Assembly: GCF_003131185.1 (NCBI RefSeq)
Contig: NZ_QFFU01000030.1
Span: forward strand, 1 to 64,000
Direction of reading: 5' to 3'
Length of the DNA stretch: 64,000 nucleotides
Source: Pseudomonas ovata
Lineage (GTDB): Bacteria; Pseudomonadota; Gammaproteobacteria; Pseudomonadales; Pseudomonadaceae
The notes below the pieces were generated by a model that was given only the letters and a program-made list of their open reading frames with translations, was not told the origin of the DNA and did not search any database. Numbering within the stretch: position 1 is the stretch's first letter; the number at the start of each line of letters is the position of its first letter. The position numbers were made by a program, and so were the translations under genes. Shown one piece after another: positions 44,829 through 52,420 of this stretch.

Positions 44829-46523
44829 TCAGACATCCTGATCGGTGGCCGAGGCCAGGGCCGCAATCTGGGGCGCCAGGTCGGTTCTCGGGATCACCAC
44901 CTGGACCAGCGTGGTGTGTGGGCTGTCGAGCAATTGCGGTAGCAGCGTGCGCAGTTCGCCCAGGGTCGAGATCGTATGGCCCTGGGCGCCGAAACCTTGT
45001 GCCAGGGCCGGGTAGTCCCAGCTCGGCAGCACGTCGAATGGCGCGAAGTGGCCGGTCTGAAAGGCCGTGATGTCGACGAAGGCCTGCTCGATGGCATACA
45101 CCTCATTGCTCATCACGAACACCACGGCGTTGATGCGGTTGCGCACCAGCGTCGACAGCGACTGGCACATCATCATGAAGCCGCCGTCGCCGGCGACCAC
45201 GATGGGCCGTCGTGCACCGCCCATGGCCACGCCCAGTGCACAGCCGGTCTCATGGCCGAGCGAGCCCCAGATGGCCTCGGCCACAAAACTGTCGCGGGGC
45301 ATCCACAGGATGTTACTGGCGGTATACAGCGACGAGCTTTCACCCAGAATCAGGGCGCTGTCGTCCCACAGGTCGTTCTGGTCGGCAAAAAAACTCAGCG
45401 CGTCGAGAAACACCTCATAGCCCAGTGGCGTGGTGTCCGGCAGCGGCGCCGGCCAGGCCGCATGCACGGTCAAGGGCTGTTCAAGGGCCGGGAAGTGGCC
45501 ACACAGGCCCAGCGCGCTGCTCAGCGCCGTCAGGTAGCCGGGCAGGGCGATGTGCGGGTAGTACTGGAAGCCGGTGCGTGCCTGCGCGGTATTGACCAGG
45601 ATGATGTTGCCAAAGTCGTTCTGCAGCAGGTTCAGGTAATCGTCGGTGAAGATCGCGCCCAGTGCCAGGATGCAGTCGACGCCTTGCATGTACGCGCGGG
45701 TTTCAGGCCGCGAGGCGGTGCCGGCGTAGGTGCCGATGAACAACGGATGGGCTTCGTCGAGTACGGTCTTGGCTTCCAGCGTGGTGGTGAACGGCAGGCC
45801 GGTGGCTTCGATCAGGCGCAAGGCCTGCTCCTGCAAGCCGAAGCGGGCAATCTCGATGCCGAGCATGATCACCGGCCGTGAAGCGGCGCGCAGGCGTTGC
45901 ACCGAGGCGCTGACCGCCGCGAGCAGGGATGATGCATCGCAGGGGGTGGCCACGGCCCGCAGTTCACCGAGCGGCGCCGGGCACGCCTCGCCCCAGACGT
46001 TCTGCCAGGCCTCCAGGTAGATAGGCCGGCGCTCGCTGATCGCGGCGACCAGGGCCTTGTCGATCAGGGCTGGCGCGGTGCGGCTGTCGTCGAGCAGTTC
46101 ACAGGCGACCGTGACGTTCTCGAACACCTTGCGCCCGACCTGCAAATCGCCGGTGGAGTGGTGAAACAGCACATCTTCGGAGCGGATCAACTGCCGGTTG
46201 GCCGCCGTGGGGCTGGCGCTGATCACCACCACCGGGTTGCGCTCGACATAAGACCCGGCGATTGCATTCAGGGCGCTGAAGGTGCCTACACCGTATTGCA
46301 GCGATACCGCGCCTATGCCGCGATAACGTGCGTAGCCGTCGGCGGCATAGGCGGCGCCCAGTTCGTTGATGTCACCGACCGCGTCGATATTCGGGTTGCG
46401 TGCCAGGGCGTCCATGAAGTGGGCGACATAATCGCCAGGCACCTGGAAAACCTTGTCCAGGCCCAGTTGCTCAAGCCTGGCCAGCAAGTAGTCGGCGACG
46501 GTGAACAGGTTATTGGTCGCCAT
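44829..46523 (-). CDS. Indolepyruvate/phenylpyruvate-type decarboxylase (ThDP)
   Basis: A 564-residue ThDP decarboxylase. Catalytic Glu in INELGAAYAADGYAR (about 49), the PDC/IPDC-specific His pair in VLFHHSTGDLQ (about 113-114), and the ThDP-Mg motif GDGGFMMMCQSLST ending in MSNEVYAIEQ. These mark non-oxidative decarboxylases of 2-keto acids (pyruvate, indolepyruvate or phenylpyruvate) rather than acetolactate synthase. It overlaps the amine-oxidase gene by 14 bp, so the two are made together. The oxidase would supply the keto acid. Substrate preference cannot be read from sequence. Confidence 0.87.
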   Translation of the reverse strand: MATNNLFTVADYLLARLEQLGLDKVFQVPGDYVAHFMDALARNPNIDAVGDINELGAAYAADGYARYRGIGAVSLQYGVGTFSALNAIAGSYVERNPVVVISASPTAANRQLIRSEDVLFHHSTGDLQVGRKVFENVTVACELLDDSRTAPALIDKALVAAISERRPIYLEAWQNVWGEACPAPLGELRAVATPCDASSLLAAVSASVQRLRAASRPVIMLGIEIARFGLQEQALRLIEATGLPFTTTLEAKTVLDEAHPLFIGTYAGTASRPETRAYMQGVDCILALGAIFTDDYLNLLQNDFGNIILVNTAQARTGFQYYPHIALPGYLTALSSALGLCGHFPALEQPLTVHAAWPAPLPDTTPLGYEVFLDALSFFADQNDLWDDSALILGESSSLYTASNILWMPRDSFVAEAIWGSLGHETGCALGVAMGGARRPIVVAGDGGFMMMCQSLSTLVRNRINAVVFVMSNEVYAIEQAFVDITAFQTGHFAPFDVLPSWDYPALAQGFGAQGHTISTLGELRTLLPQLLDSPHTTLVQVVIPRTDLAPQIAALASATDQDV

Positions 46524-48267
46524 TGCGGATTCCTTTCCAGGCAAACTCGGTGACCTTCTCGAGCATGGCTCTGGTGTCGCTACCGGGCACCGGCTGGCCG
46601 GGTTCGAAGCTGCAACCATAGGGCGTGGGCACTGGCAGCAAGGCATAGGTGTCCGGCAACCAGTCGGGACGGTCCAGGCCGAAAAATTCCTGCAGCGTCG
46701 ATTCGGCCACGGTCAGTGCGCCTTCGACCCAGCCCTGGCCATAGGAGTAGGCCTCGCCGACGATATAGATCGACTGGTCCTCGACCGGGTTGCGCATCTG
46801 GCAGATGATCTGGTCGATCCGGTAATTGGCTTTCCATTCATGCCAGCCGCCGCCGTAAGGGTCGCTGTCCCACGCGTGGTAGACCGCCGAATACGGAGCC
46901 GGCAGCTCGACCTGGTCATGCAACCGGGTGACCTGCATCTGCGCGACCTTGACCATCTCGTCGCTCACCGCAAACTCGGTGCGCGGCACCACATGCTCGG
47001 CCTTGATCCTGCCGGCCAGGCTGGCGGGGGTGAACCCGGTGAACAGCGGGCCGTCTTCCAGGCCTTTCCAGAACGGCACGGTGCCCAGGTCGTTGTAGGA
47101 GGCCATCAGCAATGAGTTGAGGGTCGCTTCGCCACCTTCCTGCTCGCACTCGGTGCCCATGTAATACACCTGGCGAATCGGCAGGTCGGTGACCGAGCGC
47201 CCGGCCACCAGCCCCAGCGAGCGCCACCAGGGTTTTTCGTAGGCCAGAAACAGCTTGAAAGCCGACTGGATCAGCACCGAGCCCAGGTTGTTCTTCAGCC
47301 ATGGGTCGCTGAAGATCGGCGCCTCGATCAGCTCCAGCGCGCGGCGCGGCATGGCGAGGATGATTTTGCGCGCCTTGACCACCTGGCTGCCGACGCTGTC
47401 ATCGGTCTGGCCATCGACGGTGACGGTGCTCTGGAAGTGCAGCCGGTACGGGTAGACCGTGTCATCGGCGTAACTGATCGAAACCAGGCGCTGGTTCATC
47501 TGCACACGTTTTTCGCTCGGCAACTGGCCGGGCAGGTCGGAAAATTCACGTGCCAGGGTCAGCGGCAGGCTCTGGAAACCCTCGGCCAGGGTCAGAAACC
47601 GGATGGTGTCCTTGTATTCAGTGGCCGGCAACTGGGTCACGGCGCTGGCGTTGGCGACGTTGGCTTCATAGCCGCCAGCGTCCTTCATGAACTGGTAGCC
47701 CTCGTTGCTCATGACGCGATACAGCAGGTCCCAGAACCCGTACTTCCAGATCTCCTTGCCGAACACCTGCACTTGCATCTGCTGGCACAGGCTGAGGGTG
47801 TCGAAGCCTGGGTACACATAGTTCATGACCTTGACCTGCAGGTCCTCGGGGCAAAAACCACGCTCCGACCAGGCCAGGTCGTACGGGATCTTGTCCGGCG
47901 CCTCCTCGAAGTCGCGGTAGCGAAAACGCTTGCCGCGCAGGTAGAACAGGTTGTTCTTCGAGCCCACCGGCTCCGGCGCGCCCATCGGAAACGGCCGGGT
48001 CGCCAGCTTGAGGTGGTCGACCAGCGTGTCGACCAGCACATGGCCGTCTGCGCCCGGCATATAGCGCATGCCACCGACCTCAGCGACCACGTTCGGCAAA
48101 CCTGGCAGGTTGATGCTGAACAGCCGCCCGCCGATCCGGTCGCTGTACTCGAACAGCACAATGTTCTGCGTGTCGCCATGTACCTGTTGCAGGCGCCAGG
48201 CGCTGTAGGTACCCGAGGCCCCGCCGCCGATAACGGCTACATCAAGTTCCAGTTCTTGAGGCGTCAT
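46510..48267 (-). CDS. FAD-dependent L-amino-acid oxidase (escapin/achacin-like)
   Basis: A 585-residue flavoprotein. The dinucleotide-binding motif is AVIGGGASGTYSAWRL (residues 10-25), followed by LFEYSDRIGGRLFS and EVGGMRYMPGAD. It resembles mollusc escapin/achacin L-amino-acid oxidases more than DavB-type lysine monooxygenases. The C-terminal FAD segment is SIYIVGEAYSYGQGWVEGAL. It would turn an L-amino acid into a 2-keto acid, NH3 and H2O2. No signal peptide is seen, so it is probably cytoplasmic. The start is ATG 48267 with AGGGA 7 bp upstream. Confidence 0.82.
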   Translation of the reverse strand: MTPQELELDVAVIGGGASGTYSAWRLQQVHGDTQNIVLFEYSDRIGGRLFSINLPGLPNVVAEVGGMRYMPGADGHVLVDTLVDHLKLATRPFPMGAPEPVGSKNNLFYLRGKRFRYRDFEEAPDKIPYDLAWSERGFCPEDLQVKVMNYVYPGFDTLSLCQQMQVQVFGKEIWKYGFWDLLYRVMSNEGYQFMKDAGGYEANVANASAVTQLPATEYKDTIRFLTLAEGFQSLPLTLAREFSDLPGQLPSEKRVQMNQRLVSISYADDTVYPYRLHFQSTVTVDGQTDDSVGSQVVKARKIILAMPRRALELIEAPIFSDPWLKNNLGSVLIQSAFKLFLAYEKPWWRSLGLVAGRSVTDLPIRQVYYMGTECEQEGGEATLNSLLMASYNDLGTVPFWKGLEDGPLFTGFTPASLAGRIKAEHVVPRTEFAVSDEMVKVAQMQVTRLHDQVELPAPYSAVYHAWDSDPYGGGWHEWKANYRIDQIICQMRNPVEDQSIYIVGEAYSYGQGWVEGALTVAESTLQEFFGLDRPDWLPDTYALLPVPTPYGCSFEPGQPVPGSDTRAMLEKVTEFAWKGIRNGDQ

Positions 48268-48398
48268 GAAGATATCCCTATTCAAGGTAAAAGGAGGAGG
48301 CGCTGGGCGACCTGCGGGCCAGTATCGATGAGGACTTCGCGGAATGCCAATGTGCCATCATCGGGTGACGGTACGATGAAGCCGCACAGGAGGCGATG

Positions 48399-48497
48399 AT
48401 GAAGAGAATTCACCTCGTGACGAGGTGGGTCGCTTTATCGAGGGGGAAAATGCAATTGAAAATGAAAAAATTTCCTGGAACGAACAGGAAAAAATAA
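48399..48497 (+). CDS. Possible small basic peptide (32 codons)
   Basis: An ORF with an ideal AGGAGG five bases before its ATG encodes a very basic peptide (begins MKRIHLVTRWVAL, ends TNRKK). No family known. The strong ribosome-binding site is the only support. It could also be chance within a regulatory region. Confidence 0.3.
   Translation: MKRIHLVTRWVALSRGKMQLKMKKFPGTNRKK
48411..48427. promoter_or_regulatory. Perfect palindrome CACCTCGTGACGAGGTG
   Basis: Eight-base arms around one central base, about 145 bp upstream of the amino-acid oxidase start. A plausible operator, but no regulator gene is adjacent. Confidence 0.4.
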
Positions 48498-48694
48498 CGT
48501 CATGCTGGCCATTTCTTGCCGGAGTCGGCGATGCGTTGCCCCAATAAACAGCCGCTCCATGGCCCATTGCATCGGACCGGCAGCCCTGTCTGATCACCAA
48601 TAGCCGGCCAGAGAAGCTGGCGCAGAAATTGCTGAATCTTCGTTGACCCATGAAAGTGGAAGTTAAATACCGCATCGAAGTGCAGGGAGCCGCT

Positions 48695-49201
48695 ATGCCA
48701 TTCAACGTTTCAAGTTCGTCGCCTATCAGTCTGCCAACCGCTCGTTCCAGAACACCCCGGGTAGACACGACGCCTGTAAGGGCAGATAAACCAAAGCCGG
48801 TCTTTACGCCGGCACACGCCACGGTGCCCGGTGCCGTATCCACCACGCCCAGCCAGGCTGCCCCCGTACAGGCCTATGCGCTTGCGGATTGGTTGAAGGG
48901 GTATGGGCGAGACCTCAGCAACGAAGTAGCACTGGGTCAGGCTGCAACCTATAGAGATCCCGCCAACGTCGGTTTCGACAATGCTTCCCCTGAAGAACAG
49001 GCCGAGTTTGCACAACTGACGCAAAAACACCTGCATCAACTGTATGAAGACAATGGCCTCCTGGAGGTTGGTACAAGGTTCAAGGCCCTCGCCTGCGTTC
49101 CGGGTTTGAATGAGCGCTTGCATCAGGCATTCAACGCGTCAGTCAGTTCGGACTCCAGGATGATGGCGTTGATGGGCAAGGCAGGGATTGAAACCGCCTG
49201 A
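48695..49201 (+). CDS. Hypothetical protein with Ser/Pro-rich N-terminus
   Basis: A 168-residue protein, start ATG 48695 (GGGAG 7 bp upstream; a longer start at 48650 is possible). Residues 1-60 are rich in Ser, Thr and Pro (MPFNVSSSSPISLP) and likely disordered. The C-terminal part is helical (FAQLTQKHLHQLYEDNG). No signal peptide or membrane helix. A disordered Ser-rich N-terminus is seen in some type III effectors, but nothing else supports that. Confidence 0.6.
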   Translation: MPFNVSSSSPISLPTARSRTPRVDTTPVRADKPKPVFTPAHATVPGAVSTTPSQAAPVQAYALADWLKGYGRDLSNEVALGQAATYRDPANVGFDNASPEEQAEFAQLTQKHLHQLYEDNGLLEVGTRFKALACVPGLNERLHQAFNASVSSDSRMMALMGKAGIETA

Positions 49202-49239
49202 GTCCAAACCGCGCGCTGTCAGCGATCATGCGCAGCCCT

Positions 49240-50631
49240 TCAAGGCCGCTTCAGAATCGCTGCACCCGCCTGCGGCTCAAGACGCAGACTGTCATACATC
49301 GCCACCAGCGCCATGACACTCAGCAGCACGAAGGCCAGCTGGAAATCTGCTGTATCGGCCGTGCCGGCGTTGCCATGCAGCAGCATCGCGCCGCGTAGCA
49401 GCAGGGCGGCCAGGGCTACGCCCAGGCCCATGCTCAGTTGAAAGATCATGCTGAACAGCGTCGAGGCATTGCTCATCTGCGGTTGCGGCACGTCGGCAAA
49501 GCCCAGGGTGTTGTAGGCGGTGAATTGCAGTGACCGCGACAGGCCGCCCAGAAACAGCAGCACCATGATCAGCCGGTGATCCATCGCCGCCGTGAAGCTG
49601 GCGCATACGGCAATGGCGGCCACGCCCAGCGCGCCGTTGACCAGCAGCACCTGGCGAAAGCCCCAACGGTTGATCACCCAGGTGGTGCAGGCTTTCATGG
49701 CCAGGTTGCCGGCGAACACCGCGATCACCAGCAAGCCTGCAGTCATGGCCGGCAGCCCGAACGCCAGCTGGAACATCAGCGGCAGCAAGAATGGCAGCGC
49801 AGTGATGCAGGCGCGAAACAGCGAGGCGCCGATCAGGCTGGCCTTGTAGGTCGGGATGCCCAGCACGCTCAGGTCGAGCAACGGATGCGGACTGCGGCGC
49901 ATGTGCCAGACCGAACAGACGCCCAGCAGCAGTGCGCCCAGGCACAGCAGGCTGGCCGGCCAGAAATTCTTCAGGTCCTGGCCCAGCCATTCAAAGCCAT
50001 AGAGCAACGCGGCACAGGTGCTGCCCAGCAGGATGAAGCCCAGCCAGTCGAAGGGCCGGCGGCGCTCGGTGCGCTCATCGGAAATCAATGAAAATGTGGC
50101 GATAAAGGCCACCAGTCCCAGTGGCAGGTTGATGTAGAAAATCCACGGCCAGCTCGCGTAGGTCACCATCAGGCCGCCCAGTGGCGGGCCGAGCACCGGG
50201 GCGATGAGGGCGGGCGCGGTGATGTAGCCGATGGCCTTGACCAGGTCTTTTTTCTCGGTGGCGCGCAGCACCGCCAGGCGCCCGACCGGCACCATCATCG
50301 CGCCGCTGATGCCTTGCAGGACCCGTGCGGCGATAAACGCTTCAAGGCTGCTGCTCAGCCCGCACAACAACGACGCGAAGCTGAACATGGCAATGGCGCT
50401 GGCAAACACCCGGCGGGCGCCGAAGCGATCGGCCAGCCAGCCACTGATGGGAATGAACGCCGCCAGCGCGATCAGGTAACTGCTGATGGCCACATTGAGG
50501 TCGACCGCCGCCACGCCAAGACTGCGCGCCATTTCCGGCAGGGCGGTGACGATCACCGTGGCGTCGAGGTTTTCCATGAAGAAGGTGGCGGCGACCAACA
50601 GGGCGATCTTTGTCGAGCGAGACAGGGTCAT
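49240..50631 (-). CDS. MFS drug exporter, DHA2 (EmrB/QacA) family
   Basis: A 463-residue transporter with about fourteen hydrophobic helices. It has FMENLDATVIVTALPEMARSL in helix 1 (the D-x-TIVNVALP motif), GWLADRFGARRVF (motif A) and APVLGPPLGGLMV (motif C, antiporters). It probably exports toxic compounds by proton antiport. The conserved LDATVI arrangement is typical of EmrB/QacA. It is divergent from the MoxR operon, with a 13-G run between them. Confidence 0.88.
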   Translation of the reverse strand: MTLSRSTKIALLVAATFFMENLDATVIVTALPEMARSLGVAAVDLNVAISSYLIALAAFIPISGWLADRFGARRVFASAIAMFSFASLLCGLSSSLEAFIAARVLQGISGAMMVPVGRLAVLRATEKKDLVKAIGYITAPALIAPVLGPPLGGLMVTYASWPWIFYINLPLGLVAFIATFSLISDERTERRRPFDWLGFILLGSTCAALLYGFEWLGQDLKNFWPASLLCLGALLLGVCSVWHMRRSPHPLLDLSVLGIPTYKASLIGASLFRACITALPFLLPLMFQLAFGLPAMTAGLLVIAVFAGNLAMKACTTWVINRWGFRQVLLVNGALGVAAIAVCASFTAAMDHRLIMVLLFLGGLSRSLQFTAYNTLGFADVPQPQMSNASTLFSMIFQLSMGLGVALAALLLRGAMLLHGNAGTADTADFQLAFVLLSVMALVAMYDSLRLEPQAGAAILKRP

Positions 50632-50725
50632 GGAACGGTTCCCAGGCGGCGGAGTGGGTCATGCCAACTTATGCTGGATAACACATCCTGAAATGTAAAT
50701 GTCGGGTTTGCAGGCGCTGTATCGA

Positions 50726-50738
50726 GGGGGGGGGGGGG
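50726..50738. repeat. Homopolymer run of 13 G
   Basis: A run of 13 Gs in the 218-bp gap between the DHA2 exporter (start 50631) and the MoxR operon (start 50850). Tracts of this length often vary in number by replication slippage. Confidence 0.9.
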
Positions 50739-50849
50739 AGTGAAGCGGCGCGCTGCGGGACTGGCGTGTCAGCTCTGTTACGGATCTTTTCGGCTTTTTA
50801 CCGGTCCATAAGGCCTCTTCAGAGCCACTCCCGTTCAGGAAAGGATGTT

Positions 50850-51971
50850 ATGAACGCTCAATTGCACAGCGCGGCCGCGCAAATCCGTCAGGTCGTGCGG
50901 ACCGCCACCGAGGGCCTGATCGGGCGTGAACAACTGGCCGAACTGATCGTGCTGGCCGCCGTCGCCCAGGAGCACATCCTGGTCATCGGCCCGCCCGGCA
51001 CCGCCAAGAGCGCGGTGGTGCGGCGTGTGGCGCAATCGATGGGCGGGCGTTATTTCGAATACCTGCTGGGGCGTTTTACCGAGCCTTCGGAACTGTTCGG
51101 CACGGTCGACCTGAAAAAGCTGCGTGAAGGCACGGTAGAAACCGACGTCAGCGGCATGCTTCCCGAAGCCGATATCGTCTTTCTCGACGAAGTGTTCCTG
51201 GGCTCGACGGCCATTCTCAACACCTTGCTGGGTGTACTCAACGAACGGCGCTTCCGGCGCGGTCACACCCAGATCCAGTGTCCGCTGCGTGTCTGCGTCG
51301 CCGCCTCCAACGGCCTGCCCGACGACGAAGCCTTGCAGGCGTTCGGTGATCGCTTCCTGCTGCACCTGTTTGTCGACTCGGTGCCGGACAACCAGCTCGA
51401 AGCCATGCTGGCCGGTGGCTGGCAGAGCGAGCAGCGCCGCGTACAGGCGTTGCTCGACCTGGGTCAACTCGACACGCTCAGCCAGGCGCTGGGCGAGGTC
51501 GACCTTACGGTGGTGCGGCCGCTGCTGGCCCAGGCGATTCGTCGCCTGCGTGAAGCCGGCATCGCATTGTCCGACCGACGCATCGTCAAGTCGCAGCGGC
51601 TGATTGCCGCCGCCGCCTTGCTCGGTGGACGTGTCGAGGCCAGCGAGGCCGACCTGTGGCCGCTGCTGTACGTGCTGCCGACCCAGGAAACCCAGCAGCA
51701 CGGGCGTGAGATCCTCGGTGAACTGCTGGCGCAGTCGAGCAACAGCCATCTGTTCAGCGCTGTGGAGGAGGCGACCCTGCAGCCGATGTCGCGGCTCAAT
51801 CGCCTGCTGGAAAGCGCCCAGGCCTACCTGCAAAGCAGCGAGCCGCCTTCCAATGAACAACTGGAAAGCCTGCTGCGCGAAATCGACTCCAACTTCGACA
51901 GCCAGACGATGCCGGCACCGTTGCAGGAGGCGCGTGGCCAATTGACCCGCCTGTTGACGTTCGCGGTATGA
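50850..51971 (+). CDS. MoxR-type AAA+ ATPase
   Basis: A 373-residue MoxR/RavA-like AAA+ protein. Walker A GPPGTAKSAVVRR (about 45-57), Walker B DIVFLDEVFLG (about 108-118), sensor 1 CVAASNGLPDD and arginine-finger region AFGDRFLLHL. The C-terminal helical lid runs to about 300. ATG 50850 with AAAGGA is preferred over the longer GTG frame. MoxR ATPases usually act as chaperones with vWA proteins. Here the next genes include such a protein, and all four genes overlap, so they form one machine. Confidence 0.9.
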   Translation: MNAQLHSAAAQIRQVVRTATEGLIGREQLAELIVLAAVAQEHILVIGPPGTAKSAVVRRVAQSMGGRYFEYLLGRFTEPSELFGTVDLKKLREGTVETDVSGMLPEADIVFLDEVFLGSTAILNTLLGVLNERRFRRGHTQIQCPLRVCVAASNGLPDDEALQAFGDRFLLHLFVDSVPDNQLEAMLAGGWQSEQRRVQALLDLGQLDTLSQALGEVDLTVVRPLLAQAIRRLREAGIALSDRRIVKSQRLIAAAALLGGRVEASEADLWPLLYVLPTQETQQHGREILGELLAQSSNSHLFSAVEEATLQPMSRLNRLLESAQAYLQSSEPPSNEQLESLLREIDSNFDSQTMPAPLQEARGQLTRLLTFAV

Positions 51972-52420
51972 CCGGGCAAGTCATGAGTCCGGCCCCGGCG
52001 ATGGCCTGGGACTGGCAGCCGCGCCTGCACCCGGCCAAGCCTCAGGCGGCCGTGGCCTGGGGCGAGGTGGCCCGGCGTCTGCATGCCCGTCTGTTGCTGA
52101 ACGCTGACGGGGCTGATCGCCGCCTGCATGCCACCGCGCATCGCGACGGGCTGATTGTTACCGGTCCGGCTGCCGACCTGCCGTGGGTCGATGGCATCGA
52201 ATACGCCTGCACCGATGAGCGTGCGCCCGGCCTGTGGCTGCCGACCCGTTGGGAGCCCGTGGTGCCCGTCGATCTGCTGGGGCAGGCGCTGGCCAAGGCC
52301 CTGGCCCGCTCGCCGCTGCTGCTCTGGCATGCGCCCAGGGCGGCGGTGCCGCTGGACCGGCAGTTACCCTTGAGCGCAGCGCTGCTGCAGCGCATCGCCA
52401 GTCACTGGGCGGACCGCTGA
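51968..52420 (+). CDS. bpX5-like protein of a MoxR/vWA/beta-propeller system
   Basis: A 150-residue protein without clear catalytic motifs (WDWQPRLHPAKPQAAVAWG near the N-terminus). By position (between MoxR and a vWA-like/propeller protein) it matches the bpX5 component named in computational studies of NTP-dependent conflict systems. Family assignment rests mainly on gene order. It overlaps both neighbours by a few bases. Confidence 0.55.
   Translation: MTGQVMSPAPAMAWDWQPRLHPAKPQAAVAWGEVARRLHARLLLNADGADRRLHATAHRDGLIVTGPAADLPWVDGIEYACTDERAPGLWLPTRWEPVVPVDLLGQALAKALARSPLLLWHAPRAAVPLDRQLPLSAALLQRIASHWADR

Larger units (their letters stand above)
48268..48694. other. Intergenic region with palindrome and a possible small ORF
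   Basis: 427 bp of divergent promoter space between the amino-acid oxidase and the hypothetical gene. It contains the 17-bp palindrome at 48411-48427 and the possible 32-codon ORF at 48399-48497. 48440-48500 is A-rich. Confidence 0.55.

Noticed and set aside
48695..49201. Type III secretion effector
   Set aside because: Only the Ser/Pro-rich N-terminus suggests it; no hrp-box, chaperone gene or secretion genes nearby.
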